64,000 nucleotides of DNA, from contig NC_080570.1 of assembly GCF_030247185.1 (NCBI RefSeq), positions 150,010,641-150,074,640 of the forward strand. The letters run 5' to 3'. Within the stretch, counting starts at the first letter, position 1; each line of letters begins with the position of its first letter. Shown piece after piece: positions 46,091 through 58,301 of this stretch. A program made the position numbers and the translations under genes. The notes under the pieces were generated by a model. It was not told where the DNA came from. It saw only the letters and a program-made list of their open reading frames with translations, and did not search any database. The stretch is from Malaya genurostris. Lineage: Eukaryota; Arthropoda; Insecta; Diptera; Culicidae.

Positions 46091-46735
46091 ATCGTTTTTC
46101 AGCGTCCCAACAAATAATGGCATGACATTTTCAAACTTCTTTCCCCGATCCGAACGATAGAGCCACTTCCGTCCAATGTGTAGCCACTGTACGGAAAAGA
46201 AGCACAGTTTCGTTTCCAACGTGACCGGAAAAGTTGCGTCACCCAATGGCAGTGGCAATTCAAGCCTGCTCGAAAATCAGCCCGCAACATCCGGAATCCG
46301 AAGAGGGCCAATGCTCGGCTTGCAACGGATCCCGCAGCGAACTTGTTTTCGAACTGTCAATCACAACCGGTCGGTCGGTCGGTTGGCGGGAATGCATGAA
46401 TATTGCAGGCGAAGATAAAACTCCACTCAAAACTAATGACCCCGTCAGCCTTCCCTTTAGCCCGCTTCGAGTCACGACTGAGCTAAACTTCCCAGTGGAA
46501 CTATGCACTTTGGAGTAGTGAAAATAAAAAAAAAATAAAAATAAATCGAAAAGGAAGCACGAGAGCTGAACTGAAAAATTCATGGGTGCTTGCATGTTTC
46601 ACGAAAATGGCCAAGCTGAAACAGTTTGCCGTTCGGTGTTTTTTTATTTTGTCTTCCATCTGGCTTCACCGATGGCAAGAAACAAGTGGCCCCGAATGGC
46701 GCTTGAAGTCCGCGTTCGGTTTGTAAAATTGTTTG
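46091..46735. other. Complex island, no supported gene
   Basis: Mixed-composition DNA with a CGGTCGGTCGGTCGG run near 46369-46383. Frames on both strands at 46176-46595 overlap and lack domains. Confidence 0.45.
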
Positions 46736-47670
46736 CGAAAAAGTTTAGGCTTACCTGGTAATAATTTTAATGGAGTAAGCGCACAAATTGAAGAATAAAA
46801 TTACTGAAATGAACATTTCAACTGCACTGATTACTTTTGAAGTTTGTCGCCGGATCAGCACGCCTGTGTTTGTTACGGGACGGAAAACTTTTCCGGCCAG
46901 CTAATTGCAAATCAACGTAAGTTTATTTAGCCGTTCCGGTCGGGTAAACTAGGGCTCTGGATTTGAATTTATTGCCAGCGATGCCAGCTACTGGGTCGCC
47001 ACTCTAGGCTTAAATCTCGCGTCCGATGGATTCATCGGAGTTGCTTTTTTATCTTTCCGGCACATTAAATCAAGAAATAGGTCATATTTTTACGTTTCGG
47101 CTTCGATTTATCAGTGCATTAGCAGTTTGTGTTGAACTGTTAGTGCCACCTCATGGTTCAACATAAACCGCTAAGCAGATGTGAAGTAAGTGTAATTTAC
47201 ATTTATACTTTTTGTACCAAAGAACCAGGTTTTTGTTGAAGGGCCGTCTGCTTAGCGGTTTACGTTGTACTGTTAGGTGGCGCTACCAGTTCTACATAAA
47301 CTGATAAAGCACTGATGAGTCGAAGGCGAAACATATAAATAAACAATCATTCGCATTTTGCATGATGTGGTACTCGGTGCGGTACCAAATAACCCCAAAT
47401 AATTGATGCTGTGTTCACAAGCGACGTTTCGAAGGTGATTGCTTCATCTTCAGGGTAACTACTAATTAGTTCGTCATATTTTTTTACTAACATTACTAAC
47501 AAAGCAATGTTAAAATCTCACATAAAATTGATGTAATTAATTGACATGATTGAATTGGTAGGGTTGTTTAAAAAATATATGAATGAACAATTCTTGGATT
47601 GTTCAACGTTGATCTTCGTCGTATACAAGCTCGTTGTTTTAAAACGCAAAATAATTTATTGCTTTGTGTA
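46736..47670 (+). repeat. Tandem segmental duplication, copy 1 (about 935 bp)
   Basis: Begins 'gcgaaaaagtttaggcttac', 'ctggtaataattttaatgga'. The same start recurs 935 bp later at 47671. The shared part covers about 300 bp of non-repeat DNA ('gtcgccggatcagcacgcct', 'gtttatttagccgttccggt') plus the left end of a MITE. Confidence 0.88.
47090..47335. mobile_element. MITE, 'CGTCTTCGACTCGTCAGT' family
   Basis: Left end 'tacgtttcggcttcgattta', 'tcagtgcattagcagtttgt'. Right end 'gcactgatgagtcgaaggcg' followed by AAAC. The internal 'ctgcttagcggtttacgttg' block is present. Near complete. Confidence 0.82.
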
Positions 47671-48070
47671 GGGCGAAAAAGTTTAGGCTTACCTGGTAAT
47701 AATTTTAATGGAGTAAGCAGCAAATTGAAGCATAAAATTACCGAAATGGGCATTTCAATTGCACTGATTACTTTTGAAGTTTTGTCGCCGGATCAGCACG
47801 CCTGTGTTTGTGTTTGGAAAGAAACCGTTTCCGGCCAGCTAATAGCTAATGAATAACGGAAGTTTATTTAGCCGTTCCGGTTTCCTGCGAACTCTGGCTT
47901 TGGATTTTCATTTACCTGTCAGCGATTGTCACTGATTGTCGATGCCGTGTTTAACTAGGGGTATCAACCTAGACTTAAATTCGGCGTCCGGCAGTCTGAG
48001 GAATTTGAGAAAAAAATTTGTTCGTTTCGTTTTCGATTCATCAGTGCATTAACACGTTCACGTTGACGCT
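47671..48070 (+). repeat. Tandem segmental duplication, copy 2 (truncated)
   Basis: Follows copy 1 through 'ggccagctaa', 'aaattcggcgtccggcagtc' and the MITE end 'tttcgattcatcagtgcatt', then diverges at about 48070. Several small insertions and deletions and many substitutions separate the two, so the duplication is not recent. Confidence 0.85.
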
Positions 48071-48438
48071 GTTCACGCAGTACTCGGTCTGGTGTGTGAA
48101 AAAAAAATGCGAAGGTCAATTACATCAGCAAAATACACCGACAAGCGAACAACGACGGAGAAAATTCTACATATAAGCCCTTCTAAGGGATATAAATGTT
48201 TACAAAAGAACTATGAGAATCATTCGACTGTTGAAATATGCCAATCGGAAGTGAAAATACGTGTATTGGTTTGAGTGCGTTTTTGGGTGACTTTAGGATA
48301 TACGAGAGGTGTTAGATATTTTATTGTTCATTTTATCATAATTAAATTAGACAAAAATTATTCACATTCACGCCAATCCGGTTATGACTCTGACATTACC
48401 CACCCGCGTTTTTTTTTCTCTCACGAACATCATTAGTT
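48071..48438. other. Unassigned DNA
   Basis: 'ccggttatgactctgacatt' near 48378 is shared in inverted form with 60733-60775, so it is part of a dispersed repeat. No gene. Confidence 0.45.
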
Positions 48439-48683
48439 TTTACGTTTTGTCTTTGATTCATCAGTACGCCGCATAAATTTAGGGGTAGGAAAAAATTTGT
48501 TTTCTTATCCCCTTCAAATTACGACAAATTTGTTTCGTCCGAGACATCAGTTTAGACATTACACAAGAGTTTTGCAAGTTACATTTACTTTACGTCTGCC
48601 TAGCGGCTTATGTTGAGCCGTCAGGTCGCGCTAGCAGTTCAACATAAACTGCTACGTTCTGATGAGTCAAAGATGACGCGTAA
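48439..48683. mobile_element. MITE, 'CGTCTTCGACTCGTCAGT' family, diverged
   Basis: Left end 'ttacgttttgtctttgattc', right end 'tctgatgagtcaaagatgac'. The internal blocks 'acgtctgcctagcggcttat' and 'gcagttcaacataaactgct' are present. Confidence 0.8.
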
Positions 48684-48959
48684 AATCAAAGTCAAAATTT
48701 TTTTTCTTTTTTTTTCCTTTCCCCTTCAAATTACCATTAGTTGTTTTCTTTAGTTTTGAACTATTCAAATATTTAAATTCTTGATTGTATTTATCATTTA
48801 TTTAAATTTATTTATTTCTGTCTAGATTTAATAATTTTCCTTTTGGCTCAATTCAATTCAGTATTTTAACAAGTAATTTAATTAAATTTTTTAGTTCGTA
48901 ATCCTCTATTATTTTTATGATATGTTTGCTTTTCACATATTGTAGAGCGAATATTATAT

Positions 48960-51900
48960 TTGGACGTAGAAAAATAAAAAGCCAAAAAAAGAAAACGACA
49001 AAAAAGGCAAAATAGACAAATAAGACAAACATGATCAATAATACAAATAAGAAAAATAAGACAAATTAGACAAATTAGACAAATAAGATAAATAACAAAA
49101 ATAAGACAATTCAGAAAAATAAGACAAATAAGATAAATAAGACAAATAAGACAATTCAGAAAAATGAGACAAATAAGATAAATAAGACAAATAAAACAAA
49201 TAAGACAAATAAGACAAAAAAAGGCAAAAGAGCGAAAAGGACGAAAATACAAAAAAGATGAAAAGAACAGACAAATAAGACAAATAAGACTGATAAGACA
49301 AATAAGATAAATAAGACAAATAAAACAAATAAGACAATTCAGAAAAATAATAGAAATAAGGTAAATAAGACAAATAAAACAAATAAGACATATAAGACAA
49401 AAAAGACAAAATAAAACAAAAAAGGCAAAAGAGCAAAACGGACGAAAAAACAAAAAAGATATAATAGACAGAACAGACAAATAAGATAAATAAGACAAAT
49501 AAGATAAACAAAACAAATAACACAAATAAGACAAATAAGACAAATAGGATTAATAAGACAAATAAGATAAATAAGACAAATAAAACAAATAAGACAAATA
49601 AGACAAAAAAGGCAAAAGAGCGAAAAGGACGAAAATACAAAAAAGATAAAAAGAACAGACAAATAAAACAAATAAAATAAACAAAACAAATAACAATAAG
49701 ACAAATAAGACAAATAGGATAAATAAGACAAATAAGATAAATAAGACAAATAAAACAAATAAAACAAATAAGACAAATAAGACTACAAAGACAAATAATA
49801 TAAATAAAACAAATAAAACAAATAAGACAATCCAGAAAAATAATAGAAATAAGGTAAATAAGACAAATAAAACAAATAAGACATATAAGACATCAAAGAC
49901 AAAATAAAACAAAAAAGACAAAAGAGCAAAAAGGACGAAAAAACAAAAAAGATATAATAGACAGAACAGACAAATAAGACAAATAAGATAAATAACACGA
50001 ACAAGATAAACAAAACATAACACAAATAAGACAAATAAGATTAATAAGACAAATAAGATAAATAAGACAAATAAAACAAATAAAACAAATAAGACAAAAA
50101 AAGACTAAAGAGCAAAAAGGACGAAAAGGACAAAAAGACAAAAAAAAACAGACAAATAAGACAAATAAGATAAATAAGACAAATAATACAAATAAGGCAA
50201 ATAAGACAAATAAGCCAAATAAGACAAATAAGACAAATAAGACATAAGACAAATAAGACAAATAAGACAAATAAGACAAATAAGACAAATAAGACAAATA
50301 AGACAAATAAGACAAATAAGACAAATAAGACAAATAAGACAAATAAGACAAATAAGACAAATAAGACAAATAAGACAAATAAGACGAATAAGACAAATAA
50401 GACAAATAAGACAAATAAGACAAATAAGACAAATAAGACAAATAAGACAAATAAGACAAATAAGACAAATAAGACAAATAAGACAAATAAGACAAATAAG
50501 ACAAATAAGACAAATAAGACAAATAAGACAAATAAGACAAATAAGACAAATAAGACAAATAAGACAAATAAGACAAATAAGACAAATAAGACAAATAAGA
50601 CAAATAAGACAAATAAGACAAATAAGACAAATAAGACAAATAAGACAAATAAGACAAATAAGACAAATAAGACAAATAAGACAAATAAGACAAATAAGAC
50701 AAATAAGACAAATAAGACAAATAAGACAAATAAGACAAATAAGACAAATAAGACAAATAAGACAAATAAGAAAAATAAGACAAATAAGACAAATAAGACA
50801 AATAAGACAAATAAGACAAATAAGACAAATAAGACAAATAAGACAAATAAGACAAATAAGACAAATAAGACAAATAAGACAAATAAGACAAATAAGACAA
50901 ATAAGACAAGTAAGACAAATAAGACAAATAAGACAAATAAGACAAATAAGAAAAATAAGACAAATAAGACAAATAAGACAAATAAGACAAATAAGACAAA
51001 TAAGACAAATAAGACAAATAAGACAAATAAGACAAATAAGACAAATAAGACAAATAAGACAAATAAGACAAATAAGACAAATAAGACAAGTAAGACAAAT
51101 AAGACAAATAAGACAAATAAGACAAATAAGAAAAATAAGACAAATAAGACAAATAAGACAAATAAGACAAATAAGACATATAAGACAAATAAGACAAATA
51201 AGACAAATAAGACAAATAAGACAAATAAGACAAATAAGACAAATAAGACAAATAAGACAAATAAGACAAATAAGACAAATAAGACAAATAAGACAAATAA
51301 GACAAATAAGACAAATAAGACAAATAAGACAAATAAGACAAATAAGACAAATAAGACAAATAAGACAAATAAGACAAATAAGACAAATAAGACAAATAAG
51401 ACAAATAAGACAAATAAGACAAAAAAGACAAAAAAGACAAATAAGACAAATAAGACAAATAAGACAAATAAGACAAAAAAGACAAAAAAGACAAAAAAGA
51501 CAAAAAAAACAAATAAGACTAATAAGACTAATAAGACTAATAAGACTAATAAGACTAATAAGACTAATAAGACTAATAAGACTAATAAGACTAATAAGAC
51601 TAATAAGACTAATAAGACTAATAAGACTAATAAGACAAATGAGACATATAAGATAAATAGGACATATAAGATAAATAAGACAAATAAAACATATAAAACA
51701 AATAAGACAAATAAGTCTATTAAGACTATTAATATAAATTATACAATTCAGAAAAATAATAGAAACAAGATAAATAAGACAAATAAAACAGATAAGACAA
51801 AAAAAAGACAAAAGAGCAAAAAGAACGAAAAGACAAAAAAAAATAGAACAGACAAATGAGACAAATAAAATACATATGACAAATAAGATGAATAAGACAA

Positions 51901-52470
51901 ATACGACAAATAAGACAAACACGACAAATAAGACAAATAAGACAAATAAGACAAATGAAACAAATAAGACTAATAAGACAAATAAGACAAATAAAACAAA
52001 TAAAACAAATAAAACAAATAAGACTATTAAGACAAAGAAGACAATTCAGATAAATAATACAAATAAGATAAATAAGACAAATAAAACAAATAAGACAAAA
52101 AAGACAAAATAAAACAAAAAAGACAAAAGAGCAAAAAGGACGAAAAAGACAAAAAAGATAAAATAGACAGCACAGACAAATAAGACAAACAAGACAAATA
52201 AGATAAATAAGACAAAAAACACAAAAAGGACAAAAAAGACAAAAAGACTATCACGATAACAAACTAACAGACTAAAAGACTAACAGACTAACAGACTAAC
52301 AGACTAACAGACTAACAGACTAACAAACTAACAAACTAACAAACTAACAAACTAACAAACTAAAAGACTAGAAGACTGAAAGCCTAAAAGACAAAAAAAA
52401 CAAAAATTCAAAAAAGATAAAAAGTGACAAAAAAACAATTACGATAAAATCGACGAAAAAGGCCAAAAAG
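48960..52470. repeat. 9-bp (GACAAATAA)n array with higher-order structure
   Basis: About 3.5 kb of nonamers GACAAATAA and variants. The core at about 50208-51430 is almost pure. Flanks alternate blocks of nonamers with a recurring spacer, 'aaggcaaaagagcgaaaagg', 'acgaaaatacaaaaaagat', near 49205, 49410, 49605, 49910, 50100, 51795 and 52110. Because the unit is three codons and free of stops on the minus strand, frames of 539 and 605 codons appear there as SYL/ICL/LFV repeats; they are not genes. Variants GACTAATAA (51508-51640) and ACTAACAG (8 bp, 52265-52375) form sub-arrays. Confidence 0.97.
50771..51310. repeat. 180-bp higher-order repeat inside the 9-bp array
   Basis: The variant nonamer 'gaaaaataa' occurs with starts at 50770, 50950 and 51130, exactly 180 bp apart. 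A second variant, 'acaagtaag', occurs near 50907 and 51087, also 180 bp apart. Twenty nonamers therefore duplicated as a block at least twice. Confidence 0.85.
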
Positions 52471-53081
52471 ACAAAAAAAGACAAAGAAGACGAAGAATAC
52501 AAAAAAGACGAAAAAACAAAATGACAAAACAGACAAAAAGGTCATTTGTCACCCGCAAAATGTACAATTTGCTTGCATTTTATTCGACATTGAAATTGAT
52601 TTCCTCCATATTTCATTTTTCAATTCAAACAATTTATTTTCAATATTATTTTTTCTATTTTTGATCAACGCTTTTTGGACCTTTTAAATATTGTGAAAGG
52701 TGATAATTGATTTTAGTTCCTTTAGTAATTGGTTTTTATTCATCAAGATAAACTACGTCAGATGAATCGTTAAAAAAAAAAATAAACAAATTTTTCAACA
52801 TATTATTTTTTTGAAATTATGTATGGCTTCGGACACATTCATAGACTATAATAAATCAAGGCAGATGAACCAGGTTTCCAATACCATTGAACTAAAATAC
52901 GTTTGGTACCAGAGTTTTCCTGCTAGTAACTGGAACGATTTTCTAATATTGTATACATATGTATAATGCATTTTTTTTCAAATTGTACATTAAAATCCCC
53001 CTTCACTTTCTTATTTTGAGGATTGGTATTCGTGTAGAATCATTTGATTTGGTTCCAAAATTTGCTCTTCTTGCTGTTTAA
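52471..53081. other. Unassigned AT-rich DNA
   Basis: No recognised feature between the array and the short transposase-like frame. Confidence 0.45.
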
Positions 53082-53219
53082 ATGGCATCAGGACACGCGG
53101 CGCAGCGTGTCGAAATTTGGCTCGTGCTATGCGAAAATCCGGACTACTCGCACGTGGCGCTGGCAAAATTCTTCGATGTGTCCAAATCGACAGGACAATT
53201 AATTCAAGCGGTATTCTAA
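53082..53219 (+). pseudogene. Short helix-turn-helix-like frame, possible transposase N-terminus
   Basis: ATG to TAA, 45 codons, beginning MASGHAAQRVEIWLVLCENP and continuing to ALAKFFDVSKST. The pattern of a charged helix, a small loop, then ALAK..DVSKST resembles the DNA-binding domain at the start of Tc1/mariner-type transposases. Sequence downstream (to about 53290) is not in frame and no catalytic block is visible. GC content is higher than the flanks. It could also be a chance frame; family assignment is by pattern only. Confidence 0.45.
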
Positions 53220-53427
53220 CAACTCAGTTCAGAATATTGCAAGTAAACTAGTGTGGAGTGGTGTCTAAGGCCGTGTTTCAAGTTGAAAAATAAACCAAAC
53301 TGTTGACTTACAAGACGGTGACTCTAACTCGTGACGATAAGCTAAAAGATGCGATTATTATCTTATCTGGAGCAGTAAGAGAATTGTATGACGTTGAAAA
53401 GAATTGCGTTGCATGGCCACCAACACA

Positions 53428-53470
53428 TTTATTCTGCTATGCACTGATCAGGTCGAAGACGAAACGTGAA
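53428..53470. mobile_element. MITE terminal fragment
   Basis: 'ctatgcactgatcaggtcga' followed by AGACGAAACGTGAA, the right terminus of the 'CGTCTTCGACTCGTCAGT' family. Confidence 0.7.
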
Positions 53471-53479
53471 GAAAATTTG

Positions 53480-55099
53480 CTGCTTCAAAAGAACCAGACC
53501 GGGTTCGGAGGGCAGTGCCAGAAAACTTTCTGATCCGACTTAACTCACCGGAAACCATTTTTGTGTTCTGTAATTCAAAATCATTTATCAGAATTCAACA
53601 ACCCGGATTACTTCTACCGAGCACGGCCTCGTTCAGGTCCGTCACCAAATTGTTTACATCAATGCAACTGCCGCCCCACCCCCCATTTTTCGTGCCTACC
53701 CGACCCGGCCTCCATCCCACAGCAGGAGGGGTGGTGTTCTTTTCAGCAAATTTTCCAATTACGCTTATCACGCTCACGGAGAAATACCTCACCCAGTTAA
53801 TCCAGTTGAGTGAATTGGAATACCCGGATTTCAATGCGAACGCTTCGCAGGCACCGTCGCCGCCTCCGCCGCCGACGCAGTGCGAAATGCATCATCAATA
53901 GCGGCTCGGAACATTCTTTAGCGCTGAATAACGTGCCCTACTACTCTAGAGCGTTAGAGCTCCAGAGAGTTCGAGCTCGTGTACTTTGATAAAAGCAGAA
54001 CGAAGAAATGCCAAACGATTTACCATTTATCCTACTTCCCGCGCGGTGACGCATGCTAAGCTAGGCGGCGGCGGCGGCGGCGGCACTGCACGGGTCTATG
54101 GGCTACTTTTTTTTACCGAAAAAAAGCGAACCGCACATTGAAATACAGTCTTCTCCCATCCCCTGAAAGAGTGAGTCTGAAATATTTCATCTCTTCAGAT
54201 GCTGTTATCTGGGGGAAATGGGATTTTTCGACGTCTTTTTCCCGGTGAAAAAAAATACGGAATATAAAACTGGAAACGAAGGCAGTTAGCTCCCTTCAAA
54301 AATTTTCTCTGCTCCTGCTGTGATATATAGTTTGAAATTTATTGAAATTGAATGTACAATTTCCGTCTCCCTTTCTCTCTCTCTCTCTCTCGCTGCTCCT
54401 CGTTAGAGTCATTGCCGACCGACCGAGTCAAATGAGAAAACCGGTGCCTTAGATGTGCGCATTCAAAGGCGAAAAAAAACCTATGAATGACGTTGAATGC
54501 ATCCGTTTCTTGTGAGCCTGCCCGGGTACAACAGCTTAGCTGCTCGTGAACTTATCCCAACCCAATCCAATCCCGCCCCAGTCGGAAGCTTGATGGACGC
54601 GAGCAACACTTTTCCGAATCCGCCTAACCAGCCGTGTTCAAATCAGGCGCAGACAAATTCCAGGAAAAAATATAAACAGGCGGAAGAATGGAAAAGGAAA
54701 AAAAAAGTTTAGTTCATAATAGAGAGAAAGAAAGAAAAAAAACGAAAACCTCCTGGAGGAAAATATATTAACATTTCAAGCCCCAGAAACGCGACTTGAT
54801 GACAGAATTTTTCAATTAACATCCACGTCAGCGACAAACATCACGTATAGCAGCTACTTACTTAGGAAGCGGCAGAATGTGACGGTGACGATGACGGTGA
54901 CGGTGACGGCGGTGATGATGAAGATAAAAAAATAAATAAGTCACAAGATCCGGCACGACAAAGTAAAACGAGATAATTACACCCGGACTTGGCACGTGGC
55001 AGTCGACAATGACGACTAGAGGTGCTACTGGAGAACTAACTGGAATGTGAACTGTTGTAAAATTGTCAAGTAAAATCGCACCCTGATCAAGTCAGTTGC
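53480..55099. other. Complex island, no supported gene
   Basis: GC-rich DNA with (CCG/CGC) near 53853-53876, (GGC)n at about 54064-54081, (CT)n near 54372-54392 and a GACGGT tandem near 54884-54911. Frames such as 53515-53901 contain poly-proline from the microsatellite and no domain. Confidence 0.5.
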
Positions 55100-55787
55100 G
55101 ATGGAATCGTATTATGCTAGCATATGGGAATAAATGAAAGTAAGTGGAGCCGAGTTTTTCCCATCACTGGCAGTGCTTCACCTTTGATTTGAGCTGCATT
55201 TGGAAATAAGATGGAAAAACAGCTCAGAACATGAACATGAAGAAAAAGAACTCCGTACATGTGCACTATGTACACTATGGATCCAACAAAAAGGTCATCT
55301 CCAAATTTCATAAATCGATAGTTCCCGAAATTTAGCCAAATCGGACTATGGGAAGGGGAGTCCGCACGGTGGTCAAAGTTTTCCGATATCCAAAGTCGAA
55401 TGAAACTTTCGAAATCGACCAATTTTGTTATATTGAAGCTAGAAGTTCTAGAAACGAATGAAAAATCGAGATTTCGTTTCATCTCTCTCTTTTTTGGAAA
55501 TGATCGACTTTAGGAATTCGATAATTTTTTAATCTTGATAATATGGCCCATTTCCAAACTTTGTCCGCCGGGCGGATATCCTTTCCATGGTCCGATTAAG
55601 CATAAATTATGGATAGAGATTTTTTCTTATGTTCTACATCATTTGAAAGCAGTCGCTGTGTGAAGTTGGTTTGTCATCGATTTCTCAGTTTAATCTCCAA
55701 AGAAGGGAGGTGTACATAAAAAAGAGGCTGGAGTCCGCTAGGATTCTCCGGACAGTACCAGCCTAGATGCCGTGCTGAATCCGACGG
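55100..55787. repeat. Satellite words and module, 5' flank of the long-arm element
   Basis: 'aacgaatgaaaaatcgagat' near 55452 is a satellite word. 'tccgccgggcggatatcctt' and 'gattaagcataaattatgga' near 55560-55615 match the satellite module. 'ggaggtgtacataaaa' at 55707-55722 recurs as a direct copy at 59594-59609, beyond the far end of the element. Confidence 0.6.
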
Positions 55788-56606
55788 AAAGGCTATAGCA
55801 GGATAACCATATGAAATCTGCCCCCAAAGGGAATTCATATTGTTATACCACATTCGAAAGGTCATAGACTGGAAACAATTTTCTCAAAGTTTCAACCCTT
55901 TAACTGCCATATTGACGGAGCTAGGGTGGTTCTATTGATTTTTATTTTATTTGATTTTTGAAGAAACTGCTTCTCCGAAAAATTTGAAAAAAATCAGGCA
56001 TGTTTAAGGCATTATGAGGATGCTTCACAATTTTTTTCAAAATTTTTGAAGATGTATTTCTTTTATTAAAAAATACTAGAAAATTTTGAAACATATTTTT
56101 TCCCTCTTCCAATTTTTGCACCACCCTGGATTTTTTAGTGATAAATAAAGAATTTTTGGACATGTTAAAATGGTATGTTTTCATATTTTTTAAAAATGTG
56201 GACGACCAAAATATTTAATTTTTTCTAAAAAATCAACAACAGTCGACCATGCGTTCCCATCATATTCTGAGAAAAGGAAACGCATGGTGCTTTATCTTAG
56301 CAGTTTCTAGTAGTAGTCGACCATGCGTTCCCATAAAGTTCTCTTAAAACGGAAACGCATGGTGCTTTGTTCTAGTAGTTTATGATGCAACTCAAGCGCA
56401 GAGCTTAGAAATCAAAGTAACGAAAAGAAGGAAATGAGTATCAACCTTTGCATAATACATACACGATCATACTTCGGGTACAACCTAGAAAGCTACAAAG
56501 CGAGAACTTACTGGTATGTGGTTTATATATGAATGGTAGTAATATATGAACGTTGCGAGTATCACACATATGCAGTTCGGTTACGGCAGTCAAGAACTAG
56601 AGCGAG
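55788..56606 (+). repeat. Left arm of the long-inverted-repeat element
   Basis: Reads inward to 'cagtcaagaactagagcgag'. The minus-strand frame at 55942-56184 has a twin at 58724-58966 in the other arm, differing by one residue. That reflects arm identity, not evidence of a gene. Confidence 0.93.
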
Positions 56607-58301
56607 TGTCAGTTTTTTACGTGTTGCTGATGGATGTAAAGAAAGAATAATGAAAGAAAGAATGAAAATTTCATTACAGTGTCAAAAGTTATCATAAAGA
56701 TATGTTATCGAGGGATGTGTACAGTTTTCTGGAAAAATGTATAATAAAGATAAAGTTGGAGTTTTGTGTTTGAAAACTTCAATCGAATATCTTTATGATG
56801 GTTTTCATGGTTTGTAGACTGAGAGCGCTGTATATTTTTTTTATTTATTCGAAAATTTAAAACAACAACAGATATAAAAAATAGTGATGCGTTATTTTTC
56901 ATTTTTGAGTTATAACTTTTGCATAATTTCAAATCAAGCATTTATCGACCATGTCTATTAAAAAACTTGATTCGCTGAATCGATCTCTTTAATTTTTGGG
57001 TATATTGTGTAGAAAGCTCCATATTTTCCAGAAAATATCTGAGAATACATAATTAACTCAGTAAGTGATTTTCATTCTCAGAGGAACGCTTCCAGGTTTT
57101 TACAGGTTTAATAATTTTGTTCAAATTGCGAACGGGAAGTTCTAACAAGATAATATTATCAATCCGAGAACGAGAGCAACAAGTATCGGAATATCGTAGC
57201 TCTGGAATAGAAGCTTTTGAAAAGGATGTTCTGCCAAGTAATTTCGGATTTAAAGCTTTATCACGAGATGACCCAATTGAGACACACAGATCACAAACAA
57301 GCTATTCAGGCCGGTAATAAGTCTCATTTTTAAAAGCTTACAAGTACTATATCGAGTACACTACAAATTCGACTGGATATTTGGGAATCCAGCGCCGTTG
57401 CTGTGAATGCGTTTTTGGCAATAGAACTGTTGGTTGCTGTTCACACGAGGCCGCCATTATTCACTACCTTTCCTTATGCTCGGTTTTTATCCAGAATTGT
57501 GAGACCGGCGAAAATATTGTCAGAAATGCTTAAATCAGAACAGCTATCAAATGACGATGATAATTCTATAGAATGAACGAAAAGAATCAGAAAGAAAATG
57601 TGTGCATTGAAACAGCAATGTATTTTTATAACATTTTTATCCCATTTCCTATTTAAATGAAAAATACAGTCAATAATTTACAGAAATTTTTTAGTGACCT
57701 TTCTTACATGAAACTTCTTAATCATTTCATAAAGACAATTGAAGTTTCAATTTAATAATTGACCCTTTTGAGTCTTAGTTCTGACTCCTACTGCGTCCAT
57801 TAGTTCATCCAATAGCAAAATTTTATTAAAAATGATGTGCCGATAAAAAAAATCTCCAAGTGGGTTATGAAATCAATTTCAGCTTATTTTAAAATTTATA
57901 GCAGTTCATCGTTTGGTTTAAATAATATGATATTTAAAAATTAGAGGAATATGCTTTATTAAACTCAAATTAATGTGACTATATTAGTATTATATTAGGA
58001 TAAGAATTCTATGTAAAAGTGATGCTACGGCGAAGAACAACTTATGTAAATTGCCTTAAGAAATAAACGTATTTATGGAAAAACAATTCTAAGAAATCGA
58101 TTCCAACCTTCATCAGTGGCCACTTTTGTTTGACACCAATAAAAAAAAAAAAATAAAATTCACTGCTGTTTCAACTCGCTATGTATTTAGTGAAATGTAC
58201 AGAGCTGGCAAAAAGAAAACCGCGTTGTACGAGACCCAACTGTGCAAAACGATTTGACCATTTCATGAAACACTATCGAATCATCGAATTATATACAGTC
58301 T
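56607..58301. other. Spacer of the long-inverted-repeat element
   Basis: AT-rich. At 58219-58242 it contains 'accgcgttgtacgagaccca' plus ACTG, a solo end of the same type as 11762-14496. The frame at 57117-57317 (RSQTSYSG near the C-terminus) is not recognised. Confidence 0.6.

Noticed and set aside
49893..51922. Open frames of 539 and 605 codons on the minus strand, resembling multi-pass membrane proteins
   Set aside because: They are direct translations of the GACAAATAA nonamer in different frames (SYL, ICL, LFV repeats). Length comes from the unit being three codons without stops, not from selection.
48960..52470. CRISPR-like regular repeats
   Set aside because: Units are contiguous 9-mers without unique spacers, in a eukaryotic context. 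The 43-bp array at 17.2-19.7 kb also lacks spacers.
55942..56184. 80-codon frame conserved in two places (twin at 58724-58966)
   Set aside because: The identity reflects the inverted arms as a whole. Flanking non-coding sequence is equally identical and composition is AT-driven.
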